Numbered from the stretch's first letter, positions 39,301 to 47,609 are shown. The stretch is 64,000 nucleotides of DNA from Neorhizobium sp. UBA3556 (GCA_002376235.1 DFNX01000016.1:744001-808000); one strand, 5' to 3'. Notes: generated from the letters alone by a model not told the origin. A program made the numbers and translations.

Positions 39301-39841
39301 AGCCGTATTCCCGTTTGCCCGCTTCCCCGGCGTCGACACGCTGCTCGGCCCGGAAATGCGCTCGACCGGCGAAGTCATCGGCCTCGATACCGATTTCGCG
39401 CTGGCCTTCGCCAAGTCGCAGCTCGGCGCCAGCGTCGAACTGCCGCGTGATGGCGCAGTCTTCGTCTCGGTGCGCGATCAGGACAAGACCCGCGTCCTGC
39501 CGGCAATCAAGATCCTTGCCGAATGCGGTTTCAAGGTTCTCGCCACCGGCGGCACCCAGCGCTTCCTCGCCGAAAACGGCATCGAGGCGATCAAGATCAA
39601 CAAGGTGCTCGAAGGCCGTCCGCATATCGAGGATGCGATCCGCAACCGTCAGGTCCAGCTCGTCATCAACACGACGAACGGCAACAAGGCGATCTCGGAC
39701 AGTAAATCGCTGCGCCGCGCCACGCTGATGCAGAAGGTGCCCTACTACACGACCATGGCAGGCGCCGAAGCCGCCGCCATGGCGATCAAGGCACTCAAGG
39801 CCGGCAATCTCGAAGTTCGTCCGCTGCAGGCCTATTTCTAA
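36359..39841 (+). CDS. carB: Carbamoyl-phosphate synthase large subunit
   Basis: 1160 aa, slightly longer than the roughly 1075 of E. coli, with the typical alphaproteobacterial insertion in the first half (AELKGKLSGAELDKALDALE). Two homologous halves each have a preATP-grasp (IIGAGPIVIGQACEFDYSG; ILGGGPNRIGQGIEFDYCC) and ATP-grasp domain, then the C-terminal MGS-like allosteric domain (ATGGTQRFLAENGI). With CarA it makes carbamoyl phosphate for arginine and pyrimidines. A strong terminator follows. Confidence 0.98.
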   Translation: MPKRQDIKSILIIGAGPIVIGQACEFDYSGTQACKALKEEGYRVILVNSNPATIMTDPGLADATYVEPITPEVVAKIIAKERPDALLPTMGGQTALNTALSLKRMGVLDRYNVEMIGAKPEAIDKAEDRALFREAMAKIGLETPKSMLANATEIKDADRKKHEAARAELKGKLSGAELDKALDALENQWNLGESDRKQRYISHAMAIGAQAIDVVGLPAIIRPSFTMGGTGGGIAYNRSEFFEIVGSGLDASPTTEVLIEESVLGWKEYEMEVIRDKADNCIIICSIENIDPMGVHTGDSITVAPALTLTDKEYQMMRNASIAVLREIGVETGGSNVQFAVNPADGRLVVIEMNPRVSRSSALASKATGFPIAKVAAKLAIGYTLDELDNDITGGATPASFEPSIDYVVTKIPRFAFEKFPGASPVLTTAMKSVGEVMAIGRTFAESLQKALRGMETGLTGLDEIEIPGLGEGDDRNAIRAAIGTPTPDRLRQVAQALRLGMSEADVHESCKIDPWFIAQFKAIVDMEERVREHGLPTDAENLRMLKAMGFSDARLASLTHKRPKEVAELRNSLNVKPVFKRIDTCAAEFASPTAYMYSTYETPFVGELRSEAEVSAAKKVVILGGGPNRIGQGIEFDYCCCHAAFALKDAGYEAIMINCNPETVSTDYDTSDRLYFEPLTAEDVIEILRAEQEKGEVVGVIVQFGGQTPLKLAEALEKNGIPILGTAPDMIDLAEDRDRFQKLLMKLDLTQPNNGIAYSVEQARTVASEIGFPLVVRPSYVLGGRAMQIIHQESQLQTYLLDTVPELVPEDIKQRYPNDKTGQINTLLGKNPLLFDSYLSNAIEVDVDCLCDGTDVFIAGIMEHIEEAGIHSGDSACSLPPRTLSAEMIDELERQSKAMAKALNVVGLMNVQFAIKDGTVYVLEVNPRASRTVPFVAKTIGAPIAKIAARAMAGEKLDPVFKAYGQKPDPRNLKHIAVKEAVFPFARFPGVDTLLGPEMRSTGEVIGLDTDFALAFAKSQLGASVELPRDGAVFVSVRDQDKTRVLPAIKILAECGFKVLATGGTQRFLAENGIEAIKINKVLEGRPHIEDAIRNRQVQLVINTTNGNKAISDSKSLRRATLMQKVPYYTTMAGAEAAAMAIKALKAGNLEVRPLQAYF

Positions 39842-39851
39842 GAAAACACCG

Positions 39852-39890
39852 GAGCCGGTCAGCATCACTGTTGACCGGCTCTTTTTCCTT
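39852..39890 (+). terminator. carB terminator
   Basis: 10-bp perfect stem (39852-39861 and 39872-39881), 10-nt loop, then TTTTTCC, 10 nt after the carB stop. Confidence 0.9.
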
Positions 39891-39931
39891 CGTCATGACC
39901 CGGACGACAGTGCCCCTTGCGGAGGAAGACC

Positions 39932-40378
39932 ATGACCGATGATGTGACCCGCTCGCTGATCATCGAAAACGAGCGCAGCTTTGCCACTGACCGCGCCACG
40001 CTTTTCGCGGCCTTTTCCGATCCCGCGCGACTGGCACAATGGTGGGGGCCGGACGGCTTCACCAACCGCATCGAAAAATTCGATTTCGTCAACGGCGGCA
40101 GCTGGATCGTCGTCATGACCTCGTCCGCCGATACCGATTTCGAAAACCACTGGACCTTCGAGGATATCCGCCAAAACGAGCGTATCGTAGCCTTCCACCA
40201 CGGACCGATGCACGCCTTCGGACTGGAGATCGGCTTTCACGATACCGATGCAGGCACCCGCCTGACATGGCGCATGTCGTTTGAAGATACCGAGGACAAT
40301 CGCGAGATCGAAAAATTCCTCTCTGCCGCCAACGAGCAGAACATGGACCGGCTGGAAGCGCATCTGTCCGGCGCGTGA
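39932..40378 (+). CDS. SRPBCC (AHSA1-like) domain protein
   Basis: 148 aa from the ATG at 39932, preceded by GGAGGAAG. It is a START/Bet v1-like fold of the AHSA1 type, recognised by ATLFAAFSDPARLAQWWGPDGF at the N-terminus and GTRLTWRMSF near the end. Such proteins bind small hydrophobic ligands in their cavity. No ArsR partner is adjacent, unlike many AHSA1 genes. The ligand is unknown. Confidence 0.85.
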   Translation: MTDDVTRSLIIENERSFATDRATLFAAFSDPARLAQWWGPDGFTNRIEKFDFVNGGSWIVVMTSSADTDFENHWTFEDIRQNERIVAFHHGPMHAFGLEIGFHDTDAGTRLTWRMSFEDTEDNREIEKFLSAANEQNMDRLEAHLSGA

Positions 40379-40597
40379 AAGCGTCGCAGGCCTCTCTCGC
40401 CTTTTGAGCGTGTGATTTAAGCCGCAGACTCAACTCCGCAGGACACGCGCCTACGCGACTGTATTCGTTGTCATCCCGCTGAAACGGCACCGGCTCACCG
40501 CTCCTGACCAGCGACAGCATCACCGGCCAAGCGCCACCCTTCGTTGAACAGACATCAACCGAATGCTATTTTGCCACGCACTCGCGAGGGGGATTGC

Positions 40598-41803
40598 ATG
40601 TCGAAGAACATCGTCATCCTGTTCGACGGCACGTCGAACGAAATTTCCGCCGACCGCACCAATATCCTGAGGCTGTTCGGCGCGCTGGAGCGGTCTGACC
40701 GGCAGATCGTCTATTACGATCCCGGTGTCGGCACATTCGGCGCCAACAATTCCTGGTCAAAACTTTATCGCGATACGGTCGAGGTCTGGGGGCTCGCCAC
40801 CGGCTGGGGCATGGATGAGAACGTCAAGGAGGCCTACCGGTTTCTCGTCGAGAACTACGACCCCGGCCCGGAAGACGAACATCGCAGCCATCCCGACCGC
40901 GACCGCATCTTTATCTTCGGCTTCAGCCGTGGTGCCTATACCGCCCGTGTACTCGCGGGCTTTATCCACGCGCTCGGCTTCATGAGCCGCACGCATCTGA
41001 ACCTGCTGGACTATGCCTACAACACCTACAAGGGCATCCCCACCCAGGAAGAAATCGACCAGGACAGGGTGCAGGACGGCGAGAACCGCTCCGCCTTTGC
41101 CTCGATGCGGCTTTACGAGCGAACCCTGCGCACCGGCCGGCCGCCGATAAAACTGCTCGGCCTGTTCGACACCGTCGCCTCGGTGATCGAGCCCGGAAAG
41201 CACTGGCTGCAGATGAAGACGCATCCCTTTACGGCGAAAAACCCGAGCGTCGAATACGTACGCCATGCCGTCGCCATCGACGAGCGCCGCACCATGTTCC
41301 AGCCCGAACTCTGGACGCCCGATCAGGATTATCGCGGCAGCCCGTTCAAGAAGGTCAAGGCCAGGCAGAATTTCAGGGAAGTCTGGTTTTCCGGCGTCCA
41401 CGGCGATGTCGGCGGCGGTTATCCGGAGGCGGAAAGCGGACAGGTCAAAATCCCGCTCGACTGGATGATCCGCGAAACGGAGGAGACCGGCCTCCTCTAC
41501 CGGACACAGACGGTCAACGACATCGTGCTCGGAGAGCGTAACAACAAATATGTGAAACTGAACCCAACTGCCGACCTGCACAATTCCATGAATATCGGCT
41601 GGAAGCTTCTCGAATATGTGCCGCGACGTGTGCCGGAAAACTCCTGGCGCAAGCGCGGCGACCGCAGGTCGGTCTATATTCCGCTAAAGGATTACCGACT
41701 GGTGCCGCATGGCGCACTGCTGCATGAAACGGTGAGAACACGTATTGAGGCGGGCAGCTACAGTCCTGCCAACCTGCCGAATGATCCCGTTTATGTCAGC
41801 TGA
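40598..41803 (+). CDS. DUF2235 alpha/beta-hydrolase (Tle1-like phospholipase fold)
   Basis: 401 aa from the ATG at 40598 (GAGGGGG site). The nucleophile elbow GFSRG has Ser110; the conserved N-terminal ILFDGTSNEIS, a downstream FDTVASV aspartate block and GVHGDVGGGYPE with its His complete the DUF2235 pattern. Some members are type VI secretion phospholipase effectors, but no secretion, VgrG or immunity gene is next to it and it has no signal peptide. A cytoplasmic esterase is equally plausible. Confidence 0.85.
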   Translation: MSKNIVILFDGTSNEISADRTNILRLFGALERSDRQIVYYDPGVGTFGANNSWSKLYRDTVEVWGLATGWGMDENVKEAYRFLVENYDPGPEDEHRSHPDRDRIFIFGFSRGAYTARVLAGFIHALGFMSRTHLNLLDYAYNTYKGIPTQEEIDQDRVQDGENRSAFASMRLYERTLRTGRPPIKLLGLFDTVASVIEPGKHWLQMKTHPFTAKNPSVEYVRHAVAIDERRTMFQPELWTPDQDYRGSPFKKVKARQNFREVWFSGVHGDVGGGYPEAESGQVKIPLDWMIRETEETGLLYRTQTVNDIVLGERNNKYVKLNPTADLHNSMNIGWKLLEYVPRRVPENSWRKRGDRRSVYIPLKDYRLVPHGALLHETVRTRIEAGSYSPANLPNDPVYVS

Positions 41804-42194
41804 CAGCTTGTCTCCTGGATGAGCTGGCAATCGGCCGCCTCCACTTGCGCAAAGGCGGCCATGGCCCATCATGGACCACATTCATCCGGAAACATCCCGG
41901 AGGAATTTCCACATCAGAAGTGACGCCAAGGCCAGACTCGTCCACATCGCCAAGGCGACGCAGACGGACATGATCAGACTTGCGACCCGCCTCGTCATGC
42001 GACGGCACCTCCAAGGGTTTGTCCTGCAGCGAAACTAGGCAAGAAACCTGCCATTGTCTCGCGACATGCCCTGCAAACGTTAAGGTTATAGGGCGACAAC
42101 AGGAGGATTTTGTTCCCGTTGTCTCGCATCGCACCATCTGCGCCCCGAAATGATACCGCAGCGCAGCATTACCTGTGCATAACAGTTTCGACAC
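41804..42194. other. 391-nt intergenic region with a possible small ORF
   Basis: It lies between the convergent DUF2235 and udgX genes. The only candidate gene is a 55-codon plus-strand ORF at 41871-42038. A 132-codon minus-strand ORF spanning most of the region has no recognisable domain. Confidence 0.4.
41871..42038 (+). CDS. Possible ribbon-helix-helix-like small protein
   Basis: 55 codons, ATG to TAG. Residues 15-45 (HIRSDAKARLVHIAKATQTD and onward) have the beta-strand/helix/helix spacing of RHH DNA-binding antitoxins, and the protein is basic. No clear ribosome site precedes it (AAAGGCGG is about 13 nt off) and no toxin gene follows, so it may be chance or a remnant. Confidence 0.25.
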   Translation: MDHIHPETSRRNFHIRSDAKARLVHIAKATQTDMIRLATRLVMRRHLQGFVLQRN

Positions 42195-43646
42195 TCACAT
42201 CAGCCGCTGTACGGCTGCCAGGTCCTCGCGGAAGCGCTTAAGCTCATCGCGCCTTTGCCCCTCGTCTGGAATGCGCAGCAGATACGACGGGTGAACGGTC
42301 ACGAACAGCGTCTTGCCCCCCTCCATCGCGATCGGTTCACTACGCACATCGTCGAGCTTCTGTCGCATGTCGGTCAGCGCAAACAAAGCCGACGCCCCCA
42401 TCGCTACGATCAACCTGGGCTTCACCAGCTCTATTTCCTGGGTCAGCCACCAGCGACACTGTCGGATCTCCCCCATATTCGGCTTCTGGTGGATACGCCG
42501 CTTGCCGCGCGGCTGATATTTGAAATGCTTGACCGCATTGGTGATGTAGAGCCGGTCGCGCTCGATACCGACCGCCTTAAGCGTTTCGTTGAACAATTGT
42601 CCCGCCGGCCCGACAAACGGCCGCCCTGCGAGATCCTCCTGATCCCCCGGCTGTTCGCCGATCACCATCACTTGAGCATCCGCCGGCCCCTCGCCGAACA
42701 CCGTCTGGGTGGCAAGGCAGTGGATATCGCAGCGGGTGCAATGACGGGCCTCCTCCCGCACGCCAGCAAGCGTACCTGCTTCAGGACGCGGTGCCGCCGG
42801 CACCTTGGCCGCGGCCTCATGGATACGATGGTGATAGGGCAGTGGCTCGCTTGCCTGCCGTGCCGCCATCTCCAGAACGCTCGCCTCGGCCTTCGCGATC
42901 ATGCCGGGAATAAGCTCCGCCTCCGGCAGGTTTTTCCAGTATTTCTTCGGCATCTCGGTCGTCATCATCTTCACCTTCAGCCGCGCCGGGTTGAAGATGG
43001 AAGAATAATAAGTGCGCCAGAGATCGTCGGTGTCGTCGCGAAGATCTGGTTTTTGGGCCGGATCGTCGCTTGTCCTCAGCGTCTCGCCATCCCAGGACGC
43101 AGACCCTTTCGGCGTGACGATCAGCCAGTCCATATCGGTAAATCGCCGCTGGAAAAATGGCGCCACGCGGGCAACGATGAAATGATCGGGCTCGAACCAC
43201 GACACGAAACGCCGTCGCCCGACGCGCCCTTCCGGCAGCGGCAACTCCTTGAACCGCACGAAGGCCGTCATCTTGTGATAGTCGCGCCCGACCGATTTCG
43301 CCAACCGCCTGGCCGCCGCCACATCAGGGTCGGCCACCATATTCAGCAGACCATGCGAATGGAAGAGCCTGAACAGCAACCGGTAGAGAAGCGCAAACCG
43401 CGTCGGATCGGAATGGCAGACAACCGCCTCCGCCAGCTGGATGAACGAAGGCTGCACGGAGATTTTCGGTGGAGGATCTGCCGGCTGCGGCAGCCGGTTG
43501 TCATCGAAACCGAACAGGCCGTCCGCATCGTCCATCGTCCGCCATTCAATGTATTCCGGAGCGATACCCGCCATCATGAAACCACGGGCAGCCTCCCGCC
43601 ACTCGTTGACATCGCCCCGCCCCCGCAAGGAATAGCGAAACATCAT
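42195..43646 (-). CDS. udgX: UdgX-type uracil-DNA glycosylase/binding protein fused to DUF4130
   Basis: 483 aa. The N-terminal half (about 1-250) is a DUF4130 domain; the C-terminal part (about 290-483) is a family-4-like uracil-DNA glycosylase with Fe-S cysteines (C303, C306 and later C397), the GEQPGDQED active-site loop at 330-338, and the KRRIH loop at 382-386. In mycobacterial UdgX the histidine of this KRRIH insertion becomes covalently linked to uracil-DNA, so H386 should do the same. The start overlaps the radical SAM gene stop by 4 nt. The pair is a widely conserved repair operon. Confidence 0.92.
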   Translation of the reverse strand: MMFRYSLRGRGDVNEWREAARGFMMAGIAPEYIEWRTMDDADGLFGFDDNRLPQPADPPPKISVQPSFIQLAEAVVCHSDPTRFALLYRLLFRLFHSHGLLNMVADPDVAAARRLAKSVGRDYHKMTAFVRFKELPLPEGRVGRRRFVSWFEPDHFIVARVAPFFQRRFTDMDWLIVTPKGSASWDGETLRTSDDPAQKPDLRDDTDDLWRTYYSSIFNPARLKVKMMTTEMPKKYWKNLPEAELIPGMIAKAEASVLEMAARQASEPLPYHHRIHEAAAKVPAAPRPEAGTLAGVREEARHCTRCDIHCLATQTVFGEGPADAQVMVIGEQPGDQEDLAGRPFVGPAGQLFNETLKAVGIERDRLYITNAVKHFKYQPRGKRRIHQKPNMGEIRQCRWWLTQEIELVKPRLIVAMGASALFALTDMRQKLDDVRSEPIAMEGGKTLFVTVHPSYLLRIPDEGQRRDELKRFREDLAAVQRLM

Positions 43647-44875
43647 AATAGCGACAGTTGCTCCGGCTTGGGTTGAAACATGGCTCTAAGATCCGATCGA
43701 TCGACAAGCCGGTGCGGTGTCCAGCCATCACAGACGATAAACGGCTGCACCTTCCTGAGCGACACGCCAAGCCGCTTCAGATCATCGAGCCTCAGCCTGC
43801 GAAAACGTCGCGATGAGAGAACACCTTTGACTGTCTTGGTGCCAAAACCCGGCACTCTCAGCAGTATCTCCCGATCAGCCCGATTGATGTCGACCGGAAA
43901 CCGTTCGCGGTGGGACAGCGCCCATGCAAGCTTCGGATCAAGATCAAGATCCAGCATGCCGCCTTCCCGTCCCGACGTTATTTCACCGATATCGAAACCA
44001 TAAAAACGATAAAGCCAGTCGGCCTGATAGAGGCGATGCTCGCGCATCAAGGGTGGTTTGATCAGCGGCAAATTCTTTGACGAATCGGGAATGGGACTGA
44101 AAGCCGAATAATACACGCGCTTGAGGCCGTAGCTTCCGTAAAGCCGCGCACTCGTGCCGAGAATGGTTGTATCGCAGGCGCCATCTGCGCCAACGATCAT
44201 CTGTGTGCTCTGCCCTGCAGGCGCGAATCTTTTCCGTCTTTTCGTCTGCAGCGTAGGCTCCGCCATCTCCTCGATCTTCAGCCGTAGATTGCCCATCGAA
44301 CGGCGGATGTTGTCCGGCTGCTTCTCTGGTGCAAACCGTCCGATCCCGGCATCGGTCGGCAACTCGATATTGATCGACAGACGGTCCGCATAAAGCCCCG
44401 CCTCCTCGATCAGATACGCCGAGGCCTCAGGAATGGACTTGAGATGGATATAGCCGCGAAAATTATGAACGGTGCGAAGCTCACGGGCAATCCGCACCAT
44501 CTCTTCCATCGTATGATCCGACGAGCGAATAATTCCCGACGAGAGAAACAGCCCCTCGATATAGTTGCGCCTGTAAAATTCCAGCGTCAGCCAGATCACC
44601 TCTTCCGGCGTAAAACGGGCGCGTTCCACATTGCTGGAAGACCGGTTGATGCAATAGGCGCAATCATAGATGCAGAAGTTGGTGAGCAGGATTTTCAGAA
44701 GCGAGATGCATCGCCCATCGGGCGCATAGGCATGGCAAATGCCCGATCCCTCGGTCGAACCCAACCCGCCACTTGCAGACGAATCACGCTTCACCGTCCC
44801 GCTCGAGGCGCAGGAAGCATCATATTTCGCGGCGTCCGAAAGGATCGCCAACCGTTCTTTCAGCGACTTCTTCAT
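43643..44875 (-). CDS. Putative DNA modification/repair radical SAM protein
   Basis: 410 aa. The radical SAM CxxxCxxC cluster is C68-C72-C75 (FCIYDCAYC), followed by a TIM-barrel-like core, with a C-terminal helix-hairpin-helix DNA-binding motif (LRVPGFGTKTVKGVLSSRR). Partner of the downstream udgX gene, with which it overlaps. The chemistry is unknown; repair or editing of a damaged base is inferred from the partner, the HhH motif and the LexA box directly upstream. Confidence 0.9.
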   Translation of the reverse strand: MKKSLKERLAILSDAAKYDASCASSGTVKRDSSASGGLGSTEGSGICHAYAPDGRCISLLKILLTNFCIYDCAYCINRSSSNVERARFTPEEVIWLTLEFYRRNYIEGLFLSSGIIRSSDHTMEEMVRIARELRTVHNFRGYIHLKSIPEASAYLIEEAGLYADRLSINIELPTDAGIGRFAPEKQPDNIRRSMGNLRLKIEEMAEPTLQTKRRKRFAPAGQSTQMIVGADGACDTTILGTSARLYGSYGLKRVYYSAFSPIPDSSKNLPLIKPPLMREHRLYQADWLYRFYGFDIGEITSGREGGMLDLDLDPKLAWALSHRERFPVDINRADREILLRVPGFGTKTVKGVLSSRRFRRLRLDDLKRLGVSLRKVQPFIVCDGWTPHRLVDRSDLRAMFQPKPEQLSLL

Positions 44876-44882
44876 AGTATTT

Positions 44883-44897
44883 GTTCTCTATATGTTC
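44883..44897. promoter_or_regulatory. LexA (SOS) box upstream of radical SAM-udgX operon
   Basis: GTTC-N7-GTTC, the alphaproteobacterial LexA operator consensus, centred 15 nt before the radical SAM start codon and overlapping its predicted -10. It predicts induction by DNA damage. Confidence 0.72.
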
Positions 44898-44914
44898 TTT
44901 TCCTCATGGTCAAG
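44887..44914 (-). promoter_or_regulatory. Predicted promoter of radical SAM-udgX operon
   Basis: On the minus strand: CTTGAC (44914-44909), a 16-nt spacer and TATAGA (44892-44887). The start site would fall within a few bases of the ATG, so the mRNA would be nearly leaderless. The LexA box covers the -10. Confidence 0.5.
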
Positions 44915-45116
44915 AGATTGACAAACGGGCGCGGTTCACATCACATGGGAGAAGCGGGAGATATGGCATGATTTCGAAATTCCTCGTGAGAGACATCGAA
45001 ATTCTGATATAGTGACCCTACATTTTGACGCTGCGATGGTTCCGAAGTTCACGCTCCGGAACCTGTTTCTTTTTGTGTTCGCGGCATCCGCGGATACACC
45101 CCTGAAGGACAAGAAA

Positions 45117-45593
45117 ATGGTTGAAAAGGTACCGATGACGCAGAACGGCTTCGTCCAGCTGCAGGAAGAGCTGCGCTGGAGACAGCAGGAGGAGCGTCCC
45201 CGTATCATCGAAGCGATTGCGGAAGCGCGCGCCCATGGCGACCTTTCGGAAAACGCCGAGTATCATGCTGCCAAGGAAGCACAGAGCCATAACGAAGGCC
45301 GCATCACCGAACTGGAAGATCTGACCGCCCGCGCGGAAGTCATCGACCTTTCCAAGATGTCCGGCTCGAAGGTCAAGTTCGGCGCCACAGTGAAGCTTGT
45401 GGATGAAGATACCGACGAGGAAAAGACCTACCAGATCGTCGGCGACCAGGAAGCCGATGTGAAGGCCGGCCGCATCTCGATTTCGTCTCCGATCGCCCGC
45501 GCCATGATCGGCAAGGAAGCCGGCGAATCGATCGAGGTCGTCGCTCCAGGCGGCTCCAAGGCATACGAAATTCTTTCCGTTTCCTGGGGCTGA
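45117..45593 (+). CDS. greA: Transcript cleavage factor GreA
   Basis: 158 aa, exactly the family length. The start at 45117 follows GAAGGACAAG. The N-terminal antiparallel coiled coil (about 10-80) has the acidic tip DLSENAEYHAAKE that provides D and E for cleavage in the RNA polymerase secondary channel, and the C-terminal FKBP-like domain ends in SPIARAMIGKEAGESIEV. It rescues backtracked polymerase. lpsB follows after 5 nt, as in Sinorhizobium. Confidence 0.97.
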   Translation: MVEKVPMTQNGFVQLQEELRWRQQEERPRIIEAIAEARAHGDLSENAEYHAAKEAQSHNEGRITELEDLTARAEVIDLSKMSGSKVKFGATVKLVDEDTDEEKTYQIVGDQEADVKAGRISISSPIARAMIGKEAGESIEVVAPGGSKAYEILSVSWG

Positions 45594-45598
45594 TAGCC

Positions 45599-46684
45599 GT
45601 GGCCAAGGGCCAAGAGAATAGCAATCACAATCCGGCAGTCGTCGACATCAGTGAAGTGGAGGTCATCGCACCGAACTTCAAACGGCGGCTGTCCGGCGTG
45701 ACGAGCACGATCATCCAGCTGGTTCCAGTCCAACGCGCCCTTGGTTGCAAGGTGGCGGCGCTTGGACCAGGCTTGCCGGACACGATCCCGCATATCCGCT
45801 TTCGCGATCTGGTTTGCCTGTGGCGCCGCCCGCGCAGTGGAAAGACGCGTGTCTGGCACGCCCGCCGCAATGTCGAAATGCTGCCGGCAATCCTGATGCG
45901 CGATATCTTGCGCATGCCGCTGAAGATCGTCTTCACCTCGGCCTCACAACGCCGCCATACCGGCTGGACGAAATGGCTGGTCTCCAGGATGGATGCGGTC
46001 GTCGCCACCAGCGGACGCACGGCGACCTATCTCAACGTGCCGAACACGGTCGTCATGCACGGCATCGACACGAAGCGCTTTTCACCTCCGCAAGACAAGG
46101 CCGCCGCCCGCGCCGCACTCGGCCTCGATCCCACTCAAAACATCGTCGGCTGCTTCGGCCGGGTGCGCCATCAAAAAGGCACTGACCTCTTCGTCGACAC
46201 GATGATCACGCTTCTGCCCACGCGTCCGGACTGGACCGCCATCGTCGCCGGTCGCGCCACTGGCCCGCATGTGGATTATGAAAAACAGCTGAGCGAGAAA
46301 ATTGCCAAAGCCGGCCTTGCCGACCGCATCCTGTTTGTCGGCGAACACACCAATATCAATGACTGGTACCGGGCGCTCGATCTCTTCGTTGCCCCGCAAC
46401 GCTGGGAAGGTTTTGGCCTCACCCCGCTCGAAGCCATGGCAACCGGAGTTCCAGTCGTCGCCACCGATGTCGGCGCTTTTCCGGAACTGATCATCACAGG
46501 AGAAGCCGAAACCGGCGCCGTCATCACGGCAACACTAGACGCCATGGTATCGGCAACGGCCGAGTTCATGGACGATGACGTTCGTCGCGAGGCGGCCAGC
46601 GCCCGCGCCCTCAGCCATGCGGCAACGAATTTCAGCATTGAGGGCGAGGTGCGGCGGCTGGGAGAGGTTTATACCTCTTTGTAA
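45599..46684 (+). CDS. lpsB: LPS-core glycosyltransferase, LpsB/LpcC type (GT4)
   Basis: 361 aa, GT-B fold family 4 glycosyltransferase. The C-terminal nucleotide-sugar site EGFGLTPLEAMATGVPVVAT is clear, as are GCFGRVRHQKGTD and the N-terminal GVTSTIIQLV. LpsB of Sinorhizobium and LpcC of R. leguminosarum add mannose to the lipid A-proximal core. The position directly after greA (5 nt) and convergent with further LPS genes and lrp matches that locus. Confidence 0.87.
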   Translation: MAKGQENSNHNPAVVDISEVEVIAPNFKRRLSGVTSTIIQLVPVQRALGCKVAALGPGLPDTIPHIRFRDLVCLWRRPRSGKTRVWHARRNVEMLPAILMRDILRMPLKIVFTSASQRRHTGWTKWLVSRMDAVVATSGRTATYLNVPNTVVMHGIDTKRFSPPQDKAAARAALGLDPTQNIVGCFGRVRHQKGTDLFVDTMITLLPTRPDWTAIVAGRATGPHVDYEKQLSEKIAKAGLADRILFVGEHTNINDWYRALDLFVAPQRWEGFGLTPLEAMATGVPVVATDVGAFPELIITGEAETGAVITATLDAMVSATAEFMDDDVRREAASARALSHAATNFSIEGEVRRLGEVYTSL

Positions 46685-46687
46685 TCC

Positions 46688-47608
46688 TTATTCGCCGGAA
46701 AGCTTGATGCCGTTGCGGTCGAGAAATTCGATCATCGCCAGATCCTCGATCTGGTCTGCTTCAATATTCCGTACGGCGATGAGAACGCGTTCTTCATATC
46801 GGCTGCGTGGCCCGGGAGAAGCCGGCCCACGGGCAAGCTTGGCCCTCAGTTCCTCTTCTGACTTGCTGTAATAATGATTGAGCTGCAGGTTTTTAGCCGA
46901 GTAGAAAGCAGGCCGCTTACGCCCTCTCCGATCAGCTCGAAATCCGGCATCGTTTGAGGTCTGCTCTCCAAACTCCCGCGTACCAAACAGATGTACACTC
47001 ACCTCCGTAACCTCACATGGATCAACGATGCACTTGAAGTTCATCGCGTTTTTCTTGCGGGTGATGGGCTCTCGGCCACGTAAGGTGAAATTGCGCAGAA
47101 TCGAACCCTTGGGCTTGGTTTTATGACCGCTCGTCGCGAACATATGCCACGGTAAGGAAATGTTCGGAAAATTACTAACCTCTGCGAGTGCCTCTTCAAG
47201 AGTGTTTCCTGTTTTCGGCAGCATGAATTCATCGACATCGATGAATGCCATCCACCGGTAATTCGCTCCGAAATTCAGCACAGCATGTGTGTAGGCAATA
47301 ACCTGTCCGTTCAACGGCTTGTTCTCGGACAAGTCCACCATGCGGCTTACCCAGGGCGTAACCGTCAACTCTTCCGGCCCCAAGAGACCACGCAGGATGG
47401 CAATACTCTCGTCCGCTGATCCATCGTCGTAGATATAGAAATGACGCACACCTACACTACGATGGAACAGCGCCCAATCGGCAATGTAATCAGCCTCGTT
47501 TTTCACGGTGGCCGCGATGGCAATGCCATGGCGGCCAGGCTTCGGCGTCGGCGGAGTGACCGCAAGCTGCTTTGAAAAAGGTGGCTTCTTCTTGCCGAAA
47601 AAACGCAT
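46688..47608 (-). CDS. Glycosyltransferase (family 2 / GT92-like), LPS locus
   Basis: 306 aa from the ATG at 47608, which has GGAG six nt upstream inside the end of the preceding gene; the in-frame ATG at 47620 has no site. The GT-A core shows IAATVKNEADYIADWALFHR, YIYDDGSADES and the DxD in FIDVDEFMLP. It corresponds in position to the lpsE/lpsD genes of Sinorhizobium. It starts 1 nt after the upstream gene, indicating coupling. The acceptor is unknown. Confidence 0.83.
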   Translation of the reverse strand: MRFFGKKKPPFSKQLAVTPPTPKPGRHGIAIAATVKNEADYIADWALFHRSVGVRHFYIYDDGSADESIAILRGLLGPEELTVTPWVSRMVDLSENKPLNGQVIAYTHAVLNFGANYRWMAFIDVDEFMLPKTGNTLEEALAEVSNFPNISLPWHMFATSGHKTKPKGSILRNFTLRGREPITRKKNAMNFKCIVDPCEVTEVSVHLFGTREFGEQTSNDAGFRADRRGRKRPAFYSAKNLQLNHYYSKSEEELRAKLARGPASPGPRSRYEERVLIAVRNIEADQIEDLAMIEFLDRNGIKLSGE

Positions 47609-47609
47609 T

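Noticed and set aside
36269..39868. 1199-codon ORF antisense to carB
   Set aside because: It is the mirror of a GC-rich, codon-biased gene; the translation has no domain, and carB is unequivocal on the other strand.
40598..41803. Type VI secretion effector locus
   Set aside because: DUF2235 alone is not enough: no VgrG, PAAR, immunity or secretion genes lie within the window.
41796..42194. 132-codon minus-strand ORF between DUF2235 and udgX genes
   Set aside because: It fills an intergenic gap but has no domain and no ribosome site, and it overlaps the DUF2235 stop; treated as non-coding.
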